64,000 bases of DNA from an uncultured Clostridia bacterium (GTDB taxonomy: Bacteria; Bacillota; Clostridia; TANB77; CAG-508): assembly GCA_947628715.1 (NCBI GenBank), contig CANRAW010000001.1:1-64000 (forward strand), written 5' to 3'. This document shows positions 31,281 through 39,558 of the stretch, in pieces; positions within the stretch are counted from its first letter, which is position 1; each line of letters opens with the position of its first letter. The notes under the pieces were generated by a model. That model saw nothing but the letters and a program-made list of their open reading frames with translations, searched no databases and was not told the origin of the DNA. The translations under genes were made by a program, and so were the position numbers.

Positions 31281-32174
31281 TCAATGTGCCGCCATATCAC
31301 AATTATGTAGTTGTGTCAAATACTCAAAGAACCTATCCCCATAGAGATTTCTAACTTTTTCTAAAGCCTTTTCTCCCGAATAAAAGTCCATATGGTGTTC
31401 AATTAACAATGCTATTGTAATTTCATTATCAACTATCTCATTATAAATATCCCCATAGAATTTCTTAGAAGCTAAATAATTATATGCCCCTACATTATTA
31501 TGATTGTAATAATGTGCAATATTGCTAAAAACTCCTTTTCTATCGTAAAAGGTTTTTGTAAAACTTTTACCAATATCATGATAGGCTGTAGCTGTTATTA
31601 CTAAAGAATTGTAGTTGTTTTTAATAGCAAATTCTTTAGCAACTTTCATATGGTCTGCTAAGGATAAGGTATGGTGAGGATTGTCTTGTGGAATGTCGAT
31701 TGTTTGAATTGGTAGTGGTTCGTTATTGTAAATTTTAATTGAGTCAAAACCTTCGTCAATAGAGGGTATTTGAAAACTACGATACATTCTATTGATTACA
31801 TATTCGGGTATTGTTCTTTCTCTATTGTTATTTCTTTCTAAGCAAATTGAATATGGGGTTACAAATAGTACACATTCAATTATACAGTCAATATTTTGTC
31901 TTAGTCTTTTGATAAGGGAAATTCTTCTTTTTCTATTAACATTGGTTGCATCGTAGATTACGTTTGATTTGTTTCTTAGAGCAGAAATTGATTCTTTAAA
32001 CATTATATCGAAAACTTCTCCGTTGTGGGTTTGGTCGTTTACGTTGTTAAAGACTTTTTCTCTTATTTCGTCAGAAGATACATAGTAGTAGTCGTTAAAT
32101 TCTTTTTTCTTAAAGTAGGTTGATTTTCCACTTGCGGGTAAACCTACTGATATTATTATTTTATTCATTTTCAT
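31281..32174 (-). CDS. Polynucleotide-kinase-like P-loop domain fused to an HD phosphohydrolase
   Basis: 297 residues. Kinase domain, residues 1-150: Walker A GLPASGKSTYF, SSDEIREKVF, VIYDATNVNRKRR, and a lid arginine region ERNNNRERTIPEYVINRMYR. HD domain, residues 165-297: HHTLSLADHMK, AYHDIGKSF (HD pair), NHNNVGAYNYL, LIEHHMDF and a final HNCDMAAH. A kinase linked to a phosphohydrolase is the end-healing half of an RNA-repair pathway: 5'-OH phosphorylation and removal of 2',3'-cyclic or 3' phosphate. The RNA ligase is at 24242..25330. The known bacterial HD-Pnk has the opposite domain order. TGA stop; promoter 32203..32231. Confidence 0.75.
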   Translation of the reverse strand: MKMNKIIISVGLPASGKSTYFKKKEFNDYYYVSSDEIREKVFNNVNDQTHNGEVFDIMFKESISALRNKSNVIYDATNVNRKRRISLIKRLRQNIDCIIECVLFVTPYSICLERNNNRERTIPEYVINRMYRSFQIPSIDEGFDSIKIYNNEPLPIQTIDIPQDNPHHTLSLADHMKVAKEFAIKNNYNSLVITATAYHDIGKSFTKTFYDRKGVFSNIAHYYNHNNVGAYNYLASKKFYGDIYNEIVDNEITIALLIEHHMDFYSGEKALEKVRNLYGDRFFEYLTQLHNCDMAAH

Positions 32175-32202
32175 TTTGTTCTCCTTTCGTTTTTATAATA
32201 AT

Positions 32203-32231
32203 ATTATAGAGGAAATAATGAGAAAAGTCAA
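32203..32231 (-). promoter_or_regulatory. Sigma-70 promoter, -35 inside a terminator arm
   Basis: TTGACT-17-TATAAT. The TTGACT is part of the descending arm of the terminator 32225..32261. Drives 31281..32174. Confidence 0.85.
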
Positions 32232-32261
32232 GGAAATTCAATTTGAGAAATTCCTTGACTT
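32225..32261 (-). terminator. Rho-independent terminator
   Basis: AAGTCAAGGAA/TTCCTTGACTT arms with TTTTCTCATTATTT behind; ends 32267..32788. Confidence 0.8.
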
Positions 32262-32266
32262 TTTAA

Positions 32267-32788
32267 TTAGGAAAAAGTTTCTGATGTTTTTTCTCCTGTT
32301 TTAAAATTAACATTTTCAACGCCACTAATTGAAACTGTAAATTTAGTGCTATTAGTAAATTTTGTTGTGCAATGAACTTTTACAAATCCTGCTCCCGGAC
32401 ATTTAGTTGAAAAACTGCCACCTTTATCATATTCATTATTCATACAACAGAATATAGGATTATGTTCAAAACTATGTTCTACACTTTCTACTCCACTTGC
32501 CCAATAACTTCCTGTATGATCTTGACCATTCTCTGCATGAGGAGCATTTTCGTTATCTCCCATCATAATTGTAAAATTCTCAGGTTTAAGTTTCCAACTT
32601 ACAATATCTTCAAAACTTACATAACCATTTTGGTCTTTAAAAACAAGTTGTATATTCTTAGATTCTCCTCTGGAACTAAAACTATAAATCTCAATCTGAA
32701 CATCTCTATAAGCCGAATTACTATCTGTAACCGCTTCTTGCATTTTAGCAGCACCAATTATCTCTGCTCTACCTTGCGACTTTATCAC
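32267..32788 (-). CDS. Unknown beta-rich protein
   Basis: 173 residues, beta-rich throughout (VQIEIYSFSSRGESKNIQLV, FTIMMGDNENAP, KFTVSISGVENVNF), with a CCMNNEYDKGG segment. No TM or signal. Might be a small structural or tail-type beta-sandwich (inference). AGGTGAGATATTG site upstream, TAA stop. Confidence 0.55.
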   Translation of the reverse strand: MIKSQGRAEIIGAAKMQEAVTDSNSAYRDVQIEIYSFSSRGESKNIQLVFKDQNGYVSFEDIVSWKLKPENFTIMMGDNENAPHAENGQDHTGSYWASGVESVEHSFEHNPIFCCMNNEYDKGGSFSTKCPGAGFVKVHCTTKFTNSTKFTVSISGVENVNFKTGEKTSETFS

Positions 32789-32847
32789 AATATCTCACCT
32801 CAAAATTAAAAAGTAGATAGAATTTCTTCTATCTACTATAAGTAATA

Positions 32848-33156
32848 TTACCTTATCGAATTACTAATTTTCTCCTTTACCTTATTCCATTCACTATTTA
32901 TTCTACTACAAATTTCCTCAGCCTTAACTTTCTCCTTAAAAACAACATATGGAAATCCAACTCTCCCCTTTATCGTACCACCTTTACTTTGACAATAGAG
33001 AAGATAATTAGGATAACTAAGCCCCATTAAACGTGCTGCGAGAATCCCATAGGAACAGTTAAGTACAAACTTAGGGTTTTCTTTATGGAAGTCATGTGTT
33101 AAGTTAATCATGTAGTTTTTATTGTCACAGGCTTCAATTACTTCAAAAGCTTTCAT
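32848..33156 (-). CDS. Unknown protein
   Basis: 102 residues (MKAFEVIEACDNKNYMINLT..., YPNYLLYCQSKGGTIKGRVG, ending KVKEKISNSIR). AAAGGAG site; follows the HTH gene 33173. No recognised motif. Confidence 0.55.
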   Translation of the reverse strand: MKAFEVIEACDNKNYMINLTHDFHKENPKFVLNCSYGILAARLMGLSYPNYLLYCQSKGGTIKGRVGFPYVVFKEKVKAEEICSRINSEWNKVKEKISNSIR

Positions 33157-33172
33157 TATAATAACTCCTTTC

Positions 33173-33475
33173 TTAACAATACAACTGTGATTGTAATTTT
33201 TCTAATTCTGCCTTTTCTTCTTTACTAAGACAACAAATTTTAAGAAAATTTTCCTCTACATTTTCAACAATATCGTTAAGGTAAACACTAACTCCTTTTG
33301 CTTCAATTTCACAAGTTTCCTCAGCCCTTTTAGCTTTAGGAACATAACCCTCAATTATATACTTGGAAACACTTGCAGGGCTTATTCCCAATATTCTTGC
33401 TGTTAGACTTTTGTTATGGTTTTCATAGTAAAGTTCGTTAATTTGTACTTTCTGTTCTTCTGTTATTCTTTTCAT
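33173..33475 (-). CDS. Helix-turn-helix protein
   Basis: 100 residues. Residues 5-45 contain a resolvase/transposase-style HTH: EEQKVQINELYYENHNKSLT then ARILGISPASVSKYIIEGY. The remainder is acidic helix ending KLQSQLYC. Probably a small DNA-binding regulator. Next to the surface-protein gene 33481..34362. Confidence 0.6.
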   Translation of the reverse strand: MKRITEEQKVQINELYYENHNKSLTARILGISPASVSKYIIEGYVPKAKRAEETCEIEAKGVSVYLNDIVENVEENFLKICCLSKEEKAELEKLQSQLYC

Positions 33476-33480
33476 TTTAA

Positions 33481-34362
33481 TTAGTCCTTTCTCTTAGCAA
33501 AGCATACAATAAAGGTTATACAAGATACTATTAAACCTATTATTGCAGCGATTATACCGCTTTTGTCTCCTGTCTGGGGAATTTCGGAATTTGTTGAAGT
33601 TGTTACCTCAGTTAGAATTGTAGTAGGGTTTGTAGTTTCTGTAGTATTTGTAGTTTCCTCGATTGTTGTTTCCTCAGTTGTCGTTGTCTCTTCTGTTGTT
33701 GTTTCAATTGTAGAGTCTGTAGTCTCTTCAATTGCCGCCGCAGTCAAGATTGATGTTGTGGTTTCGCTTACTATTTCTGTTGAGGTTTCAGTTTCAGTTG
33801 TTGTTGTTGTTGTTGTTTCACTTGTTTTGGTTGTCTCTATTGAAGTTGTTGTCGTTTCTGTAGTCTCGATAGAGGAACTTACAGCAATTTCATTGGCGGC
33901 GGCACTATAGAAACCTTTAACAGGGGGATAAAGACTGCCAAGTTTTTCCCAATAAGCATCATAAGTATCGTCCCATTTGCCGTTTTCTTTTAGTTCTTTC
34001 TGAATCTCGCTTGGCTCTTCTGCTGTAGCTCCCTCAATTTCTTTAATTAGGTAACAATACTGATTCCAAGCTTGTCTATTATCAACACAAGTGGAGAAAT
34101 TACCAATAATCTTTCCCCAAGTATTTATATAATTTGCTGTCTGTTCCTCACTCCATTTTGTAGTATCAAGAGGATAGCCGATTATTTCAAGTACAATTGA
34201 CCTAATCTTAGTATTTCTATCTATTTCCGTTTCAATTGGTTTCCTTTCCTCTTCGCTATAGAAGTCTGTAGGATTATCAACTCCATATGTCGTTATTCCT
34301 GTTGCTCCTGTTGCAACAACACCACACGCCATTATTCCAATTAAAGTTTTAACTATCTTCAT
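33481..34362 (-). CDS. Sortase-type cell-surface protein
   Basis: 293 residues. Signal peptide MKIVKTLIGIMACGVVATGA (cleavage perhaps after TGITTYG), a helical ectodomain of about 130 residues with WSEEQTANYINTWGKIIGNF, then about 100 residues of Thr/Glu/Ser repeats (IETTTTSIETTKTSE style). It ends with a sorting signal: IPQTG at 261-265, hydrophobic IIAAIIGLIVSCITFIVCF, and KRKD. IPQTG is a variant of LPxTG. The product should be exported and covalently anchored to host peptidoglycan on a Thr-rich stalk. This argues for a Gram-positive host. It could alter adsorption (superinfection exclusion) or adhesion; neither is shown. Confidence 0.75.
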   Translation of the reverse strand: MKIVKTLIGIMACGVVATGATGITTYGVDNPTDFYSEEERKPIETEIDRNTKIRSIVLEIIGYPLDTTKWSEEQTANYINTWGKIIGNFSTCVDNRQAWNQYCYLIKEIEGATAEEPSEIQKELKENGKWDDTYDAYWEKLGSLYPPVKGFYSAAANEIAVSSSIETTETTTTSIETTKTSETTTTTTTETETSTEIVSETTTSILTAAAIEETTDSTIETTTEETTTTEETTIEETTNTTETTNPTTILTEVTTSTNSEIPQTGDKSGIIAAIIGLIVSCITFIVCFAKRKD

Positions 34363-34381
34363 AACATAACCTCCTTAACTA

Positions 34382-34645
34382 TTATTCGTGAATATAAGCC
34401 CCATCATTATATGTAACTGCTACCCATGGCTCAATTACACTATACAAGTCCTCTTCGCTCTCAAAGAAAATATCTCCTCCCCACTCAGAATGTGCAAGTA
34501 AGCAACCAAGGAAGCTTTTAGCATTTACCCTATACCTCCCATCACCACTCACAAGTTCTGCCTTACCATTAAAATCTTCAAGATTAAGTGTCTGGCAAAA
34601 ATCCTTTGTCTCGTTGTAACTTGTCAAATAAACTCTTACTCTCAT
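34382..34645 (-). CDS. Small unknown protein
   Basis: 87 residues (MRVRVYLTSYNETKDFCQTL, YRVNAKSFLGCLLAHSEWGG). The FLGCLLAHSEWGGDI block and the acid-rich end suggest a compact alpha/beta domain. Promoter 34678..34706, AAAGGAGG site. Not recognised. Confidence 0.55.
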   Translation of the reverse strand: MRVRVYLTSYNETKDFCQTLNLEDFNGKAELVSGDGRYRVNAKSFLGCLLAHSEWGGDIFFESEEDLYSVIEPWVAVTYNDGAYIHE

Positions 34646-34677
34646 TTCTATCTTCCTCCTTTATCTTTTCTAATAAT

Positions 34678-34706
34678 ATTATATCGTAATTTCTTAGAAA
34701 AATCAA
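34678..34706 (-). promoter_or_regulatory. Sigma-70 promoter
   Basis: TTGATT-17-TATAAT upstream of 34382..34645 and the surface-protein operon. Confidence 0.8.
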
Positions 34707-34739
34707 ATTATTAAGCAATTCGTCAATTTTTAGACCAAA

Positions 34740-35081
34740 TTACTCTTCTTGTTTATTTTCTTTAATAAGTTTCCTCATTTCCCTGTATTTCGGTGGCATT
34801 GTGAGAAGTTCTTTCTTACAATCCTCTATTTGCTGTTCAAGAAAATCTTTATGTGCAAGATACCCTTTATTAAGGATTTCTATTAACTCGTCTTTTGTAT
34901 AGCCTTTAGAATCAAATGAAAACTCTTCTTGCTCAGGATTAAGAAATATAGTTCTATTAACCCTTACAAGTTCACTACCTAACAAATATTCTCTTTCCTC
35001 TTTTGTTGTTCTAAAATCACTAAGCCCATTTATTAGATAAGATATTAGAAACTTTTGCTTACGATTAAAATTAAACTTCAT
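34740..35081 (-). CDS. Unknown helical protein
   Basis: 113 residues, helical and charged (RKQKFLISYLINGLSDFRTT, C-terminal LEQQIEDCKKELLTMPPKYR). Overlaps the stop of the metallophosphoesterase gene by one base (TAATG), so coupled translation. Unknown. Confidence 0.55.
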   Translation of the reverse strand: MKFNFNRKQKFLISYLINGLSDFRTTKEEREYLLGSELVRVNRTIFLNPEQEEFSFDSKGYTKDELIEILNKGYLAHKDFLEQQIEDCKKELLTMPPKYREMRKLIKENKQEE

Positions 35082-35764
35082 TATCTCACCTCAATTATGT
35101 CATTAAATACAACTCTCTCACTATGACTAATATATTCGTCCTTATGATAATGTCCACAATAATGTTTGCTATAATCAACTGTATTGATTACTTTATCAAG
35201 CATTAGGTCTGAGGGCATAGGAGTAAAGCCTAAACTATGACAAACCTCACTACCACCTGTATGTGTAAGTAAGAAATCAATTTTTCCATTATAACGCTCA
35301 ACATTATTTATAGCATTATCAACTTGATTCTGAGTAATAGCTTCCTCTTTCCACCAAGAAACTCCGTCTTGTCTTATATCTCTATCAATAGAATCAGCAC
35401 CATTTATACAGAGACAAACCTTACCATTAAAATTATAAATACCTGCGTCTGTAGTATAGTAAAGAGAATTTTCTATATGGTACAATTTGCCGCCGTAAGC
35501 ATTTATTATCGGGTATTTGCTAATAGCAATAGGATTATCATGATTACCACGAACACAAATTGTAGTATAGGGCTTAGTGCTAATCCAATATCTCCATACT
35601 TTTTCTTTATCAGAATCCTCATTAAATACAAATCCTGCGTCACCAAGTATAATTAAAATATCGTCCTTTGTCAAATCGTTTTCAATTTTAAATTTATTAC
35701 TATAAAGCTTTTTAATATCAATATATTGGTGAGTATCACCTGTGATAAAAAGCCTACCAGACAT
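35081..35764 (-). CDS. Calcineurin-type metallophosphoesterase
   Basis: 227 residues. Metal-binding motifs in order: FITGDTHQY (D-x-H, about 6-14), ILGDAGFV (GD, about 41-48), VRGNHDNP (GNHD, about 73-80), LLTHTGG (about 165-171) and CGHYHKD (GHxH, about 205-211). Complete set of ligands, so likely an active phosphodiesterase or phosphatase; substrate unknown. Phage members of this family include protein phosphatases and nucleotide hydrolases. In an operon with 34740 and 35765. Confidence 0.8.
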   Translation of the reverse strand: MSGRLFITGDTHQYIDIKKLYSNKFKIENDLTKDDILIILGDAGFVFNEDSDKEKVWRYWISTKPYTTICVRGNHDNPIAISKYPIINAYGGKLYHIENSLYYTTDAGIYNFNGKVCLCINGADSIDRDIRQDGVSWWKEEAITQNQVDNAINNVERYNGKIDFLLTHTGGSEVCHSLGFTPMPSDLMLDKVINTVDYSKHYCGHYHKDEYISHSERVVFNDIIEVR

Positions 35765-36046
35765 TTAATCTTCCTCCTTAACTCCTCTTAGTACACAATC
35801 CATTGAAATTATTGCGGGTGGCACTTCGTCATTCAATTTATAAATAGTAACCTTTACAATAGCACTACCTATTTCTTCATTTTCTCTTAGTACCAAATAA
35901 TAATAATATTTATTGTCCTCTGACTTACCCAAATATGTAATTGGCTTATATTTATTAGTAGGACTAAGTTGAGACAACGCCACATTTAGTATATCTGAAT
36001 TAACAATCTCACCACAATTAAAATCAGAATAAATAATCTTTGTCAT
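35765..36046 (-). CDS. Unknown protein
   Basis: 93 residues, alpha/beta (IIYSDFNCGEIVNSDILNVA, YLVLRENEEIGSAIVKVTIY). TAA stop abuts the metallophosphoesterase start. AGGAGG site. Not recognised. Confidence 0.5.
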   Translation of the reverse strand: MTKIIYSDFNCGEIVNSDILNVALSQLSPTNKYKPITYLGKSEDNKYYYYLVLRENEEIGSAIVKVTIYKLNDEVPPAIISMDCVLRGVKEED

Positions 36047-36063
36047 TTATCTAACCTCCTTTA

Positions 36064-36162
36064 TTACTTATGAAAGAACAAATTCCATATTGTATTATAA
36101 AATAAATAAAGTACAATTGCAAGCAATAGAATCTTAAAAATACCATATATAATAACTCCCAT
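36064..36162 (-). CDS. 32-residue membrane peptide
   Basis: MGVIIYGIFKILLLAIVLYL then FYNTIWNLFFHK and TAA. One membrane span nearly fills the peptide. AAAGGGG site before the ATG, positioned between two coupled genes. Confidence 0.5.
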   Translation of the reverse strand: MGVIIYGIFKILLLAIVLYLFYNTIWNLFFHK

Positions 36163-36178
36163 ATTTATAACCCCTTTC

Positions 36179-37342
36179 TTAATAAGAATAAACAACCTGT
36201 TCATCATATCCTGCGTAATCAAAAACCCTAATATTATTACAACAATCTATACCAAAATTCCCCTCATGTAAGTCTGTTATAAAATTTTTTCTAAAATCTT
36301 TAGCAATTTTCACAAACAAATCCTCTCCATAGTCTTTATACAAAGCATAAGCTAAATCAGCTGGCATAGTATATTTACAAACACCATTAAGAGTTTCCTC
36401 TATTTCGTCATAAGATGGAATAAGATAATCGTCTGGCAATTGTCCTACATATTCTACCTTATCTTGAATATAAATTTTCATTCCATGCCACATTCCTATA
36501 AAAATATTTGGAACTAAAATCTCACGAGTTATTGTATCACTATTCAATCTCATTTTATTTTCCTCTTCCATTAAATCAACATTATCATTCAAAAATCTTT
36601 CATGAGATAATGATTCACTTGGAAAATCTACATCATAATCAATTTCATAGCCATATTTATTATAGAAATCTTTATTAAACTCTTCCCAATCTCTATCTTC
36701 TAAGTTAGCTGTATAATCATAAGTACCGCTAATTGCTATTTTAATTACATAGTCTCTTTTAGAAGGAACAAAACAAACTCTTGATACTCCATTATAAATA
36801 GTGAAATAATCGTTGTGGGTATTAGTGTTTGTTACTATAGAAGAAAAATCTTTTGTTGAGAAAATTGGTAATTCATCGTTATCATCTTCTATTGTCCTTT
36901 CATTTACATAGATACCATCAGCATTTTCTCCAAGTATGTCGGAGAGTATTGAGAAAATTTCATCTTTATCAATTGTCATTTTAATTACCCTTTCTTGTTC
37001 TGCTATTTTCTTCATTTGATTAAACTTAAAATCGTTAAGGTCTTTTACAAGTTCATTATATCCTTTTTCATTACGCTTTTTCTCAATTTTAGCTTCTGAA
37101 ATCTCAACCCATTCTGCACACTCTTTTCTTGTTTTAAACGAGCAAAGTTTATAACCTGTTGCAATATCTGTTGCAGTCCACGTTGCATTAGATTTTTCAC
37201 TATAGATTTTATCTTTTCCTACAACACCTTTATAATAACCATAACGCCCATCATCACTAATCCAACCTGTTACTGTTACAAAATTTTTCTCATTCTTAGG
37301 TACTATTCTAATTAAAAAAGAACCTTTATGAAATTTAGCCAT
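36179..37342 (-). CDS. Kinase-fold protein with an extra N-terminal domain
   Basis: 387 residues. Residues 1-95 repeat the domain of 37417..37746 (HKGSFLIRIVPKNEKN, GWISDDGRYGYYKG, TDIATGYKLCSFKTRKECAE). Residues 118-387 match 20133..20909 and look like a protein-kinase fold: VIKIAISGTYD (lysine strand), MKIYIQDKVEYVG, catalytic-loop-like TDLHEGNFGID (D-x4-N), FDYAGYD (DFG position). An in-frame ATG at residue 118 has AAAGGG before it and corresponds to the start of the paralogue, so a shorter product may also be made. Promoter 37374..37402. Confidence 0.6.
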   Translation of the reverse strand: MAKFHKGSFLIRIVPKNEKNFVTVTGWISDDGRYGYYKGVVGKDKIYSEKSNATWTATDIATGYKLCSFKTRKECAEWVEISEAKIEKKRNEKGYNELVKDLNDFKFNQMKKIAEQERVIKMTIDKDEIFSILSDILGENADGIYVNERTIEDDNDELPIFSTKDFSSIVTNTNTHNDYFTIYNGVSRVCFVPSKRDYVIKIAISGTYDYTANLEDRDWEEFNKDFYNKYGYEIDYDVDFPSESLSHERFLNDNVDLMEEENKMRLNSDTITREILVPNIFIGMWHGMKIYIQDKVEYVGQLPDDYLIPSYDEIEETLNGVCKYTMPADLAYALYKDYGEDLFVKIAKDFRKNFITDLHEGNFGIDCCNNIRVFDYAGYDEQVVYSY

Positions 37343-37373
37343 TATAATTACCTCTCTTTCAATTTCTATAATA

Positions 37374-37402
37374 ATTATAGACTATTTTATTAGAAATGTC
37401 AA
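37374..37402 (-). promoter_or_regulatory. Sigma-70 promoter
   Basis: TTGACA-17-TATAAT upstream of 36179..37342. Confidence 0.85.
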
Positions 37403-37416
37403 TTTTTATTTATCTT

Positions 37417-37746
37417 TTAATCAATATTATTTTCTTCTTTATATTTACGAAGTGCCGCCGCAGCGGTTTGATAGAGATTAGTATTTCTAACAGAATTATA
37501 TTTATTAGGATTTGAGTTAATTTTCTCAATACACTCTTTTCTTGTTTCACCAAAACCATATCCCATTCCAGTTGCTATATCTGTTATACTCCAACAACCA
37601 TCAAAAATTCTATAGAAGCCATAAATATTATCGTTAGTAATCCAACCCTCTCTCCACTCAAACAACTTATCACTCTCCTTATCGAGCATTCTAATTAAGA
37701 ACCTACCTTTATGAAGCGGCGGCACAACATATTTACTATCACTCAT
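37417..37746 (-). CDS. Small protein matching the N-terminal domain of 36179..37342
   Basis: 109 residues. PLHKGRFLIRMLDKESDKLF, GWITNDNIYGFYRI, SITDIATGMGYGFGETRKEC align with residues 5-80 of its neighbour. A stand-alone copy of that domain, with a helical tail. Promoter 37778..37806; TAA stop. Confidence 0.6.
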   Translation of the reverse strand: MSDSKYVVPPLHKGRFLIRMLDKESDKLFEWREGWITNDNIYGFYRIFDGCWSITDIATGMGYGFGETRKECIEKINSNPNKYNSVRNTNLYQTAAAALRKYKEENNID

Positions 37747-37777
37747 TATTATCCTCTCCTTTTGTTTTTCTAATAAT

Positions 37778-37806
37778 ATTATATTAGAATTTTATAGGAA
37801 TGTCAA
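37778..37806 (-). promoter_or_regulatory. Sigma-70 promoter
   Basis: TTGACA-17-TATAAT upstream of 37417..37746. Confidence 0.85.
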
Positions 37807-37826
37807 TTTGAAATTCAAAAAAAATA

Positions 37827-37854
37827 AAAGGGAACTAAATGAATAGTTCCCTTT
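37827..37854 (-). terminator. Rho-independent terminator
   Basis: AAAGGGAACT/AGTTCCCTTT arms, TTTATTTTTTTTG behind on the minus strand. Confidence 0.85.
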
Positions 37855-37883
37855 TTCGGTGATTAAAATGATAGGAATTTATC

Positions 37884-38366
37884 TTAACCCTTTAAAAGGG
37901 TTATTAACTAAAATTCTTTTAGTTCTCTATTGTTATCCTCAAACCATTTCCTCAGCATAACTCGCTCAGAGCAAGGATTCAAAGGAGTTTCATAGACAAT
38001 TAAAACTGCTATTGGCTCTTCCTCAAATTTTTCAATTTGCTTAACCTTAAAACTAAGTTCCTCAATTCTCTTTACTATAGAAGAAAAGTCTAAAGATTTA
38101 AGTTGCTTATAGTAATTAGCCAAAAACAAGCATTTCTCAGGAGAATAGTTGCAATTCTTTACGCCCACACATTGTCCATCAAACGTCATAATAGGAGCTA
38201 AAGGTGTTGCTCTAATTCCATTATAAACATTGTTTTTATCCTTAAAAACATAGTCTAAACCTTTGCTCTGATGATACCACTTCGGGTCTGATATTGCGGT
38301 TGAAAATGGTATCATATAAGGTTTAAAGAATCTAATCTTATAAAAATAAGAAATTTTAATTTCCAT
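37884..38366 (-). CDS. Unknown protein ending at or beyond a TAG
   Basis: 152 residues to the TAG at 37908, or 160 if it is read (adding LITLLKG before TAA at 37884). The extension covers the palindrome AACCCTTTTAAAGGGTT, so the TAG may be the true end. Sequence includes NGIRATPLAPIMTFDGQCVG, KNCNYSPEKCLFLANYYKQL. The start overlaps the stop of 38366..38758. Not recognised. Confidence 0.5.
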
Positions 38367-38758
38367 TACACAATCCTCACATCAGGATAGAGAAAAATAA
38401 TTTTCTTTTTAATATTACCGCAATACTTAAATCCTTTATAATTATCTGTCAAATTTAAATTCTCCTTATCAATTTTAACTGTTCCAGTTAATGTCATATA
38501 ATATTTTTCTCCATTTACTAATTGCCCATGAAGAACCAAATGATTGATTTCATCAGTCCATTCTGAATAATCTGGAGAAGTAAAAGTTATATCATAACCT
38601 ACAATATTATCGGTACAATTTCTATTACCTTGTTCGTCATAAGGTATAATATAAAAATCTTTAATATTATTTAATACTGTTCTTGTTATATTATAATTAT
38701 GAAGTTCAATCTTATCAATCGTTTTAATATCCTCAAAAGTTATTATTCTTTTTTCCAT
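38366..38758 (-). CDS. Unknown protein
   Basis: 130 residues, beta-rich second half (VGYDITFTSPDYSEWTDEIN, LVNGEKYYMTLTGTVKIDKE). AAAGGAGG site, TAATG-type overlap with the downstream gene. Not recognised. Confidence 0.5.
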   Translation of the reverse strand: MEKRIITFEDIKTIDKIELHNYNITRTVLNNIKDFYIIPYDEQGNRNCTDNIVGYDITFTSPDYSEWTDEINHLVLHGQLVNGEKYYMTLTGTVKIDKENLNLTDNYKGFKYCGNIKKKIIFLYPDVRIV

Positions 38759-38771
38759 TAAAAATCCTCCT

Positions 38772-38903
38772 TTAATCTAAATCATCAAAAATTATCATTA
38801 TGCCTATTAGAAAAAATACAAAACCACCTATTAAATAATGCACGATTTTATTCTTACACCTCACTTTCATTTGTTGTAATGCTCCTTGTTGGTAATGCTC
38901 CAA
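38772..38903 (-). CDS. Small membrane protein
   Basis: About 43 residues from a TTG behind AAGGAG; longer frames would cross the hairpin at 38955..38986. Basic, glutamine-rich N-terminus, one span (HYLIGGFVFFLIGIMIIF), DDLD end. The DNA before the span has imperfect repeats of AAGGAGCA, which makes the start uncertain. Confidence 0.4.
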   Translation of the reverse strand: MEHYQQGALQQMKVRCKNKIVHYLIGGFVFFLIGIMIIFDDLD

Positions 38904-38954
38904 CTTCTGCTCCTTAAAAGGGAGTTGTTCTGCTTTTAAACTAAAGGAACTTAG

Positions 38955-38986
38955 TACCACTACTTAATGCCCGTTAAGTAGTGGTA
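38955..38986. other. Perfect 13-bp inverted repeat
   Basis: TACCACTACTTAA/TTAAGTAGTGGTA with a 6-nt loop and no T run on either side; between 38772..38903 and 39027..39530. Operator or RNA hairpin. Confidence 0.6.
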
Positions 38987-39026
38987 GATATTAAAATAAT
39001 TTTGGAGGTTTACAAAATTATCTTAT

Positions 39027-39530
39027 TTACTTATTATCAGCTAAATGTGTATCGTTCCAATACGCTTCAAAATTTTTATCATGACGTTTCTTCCAACGGT
39101 CGTAAGTTGTAGTTGTAATTGTACTTTTATCAAGATTAGCAATATTTTCTCTATCTTCTTGTTGTTGTTTAACTAATTTTTCTAACCTTTTTCTTCTATT
39201 CTCAGCTAACTTTTCAACATAATCTCTCATTCTTGAATCGTCTCCTCGTGCCGCCACAAAGCAACCATTATCACCTATTGAACCTGTAACTACATAGTAT
39301 TCAACATTATCTATTGTTCTCTTATACCATTTAGTATTTGTAAGTTCGTTTTGGGCTTGCTCAAGGCTAATTGGAATATAGTATTTCCAATTATAATTGT
39401 CTGTACCCTCTTGAGCTTTTCTTTTAATTCCTAAGAAAATACTATTAAGGGCTTTGTCAAAGATCATTCTTCTAATTATTTCACTATTTGCTATATCCTT
39501 TTTATTTATTGTATCGATATTATCTTTCAT
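39027..39530 (-). CDS. Unknown charged protein
   Basis: 167 residues. Middle block WKYYIPISLEQAQNELTNTK, YYVVTGSIGDNGCFVAARGD suggests a compact alpha/beta domain. It is followed by an R/K/E helix (VEKLAENRRKRLEKLVKQQQ) and a basic tail. Last gene before the tRNA island. Not recognised. Confidence 0.55.
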   Translation of the reverse strand: MKDNIDTINKKDIANSEIIRRMIFDKALNSIFLGIKRKAQEGTDNYNWKYYIPISLEQAQNELTNTKWYKRTIDNVEYYVVTGSIGDNGCFVAARGDDSRMRDYVEKLAENRRKRLEKLVKQQQEDRENIANLDKSTITTTTYDRWKKRHDKNFEAYWNDTHLADNK

Positions 39531-39558
39531 TTTTAATATCCTCCTATTAAAAAAATAA

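Noticed and set aside
33563..33910. 115-codon plus-strand frame rich in valine and serine
   Set aside because: It is the complement of the Thr/Glu repeats of the surface protein, which has a signal peptide and sorting signal; no plus-strand genes occur nearby.
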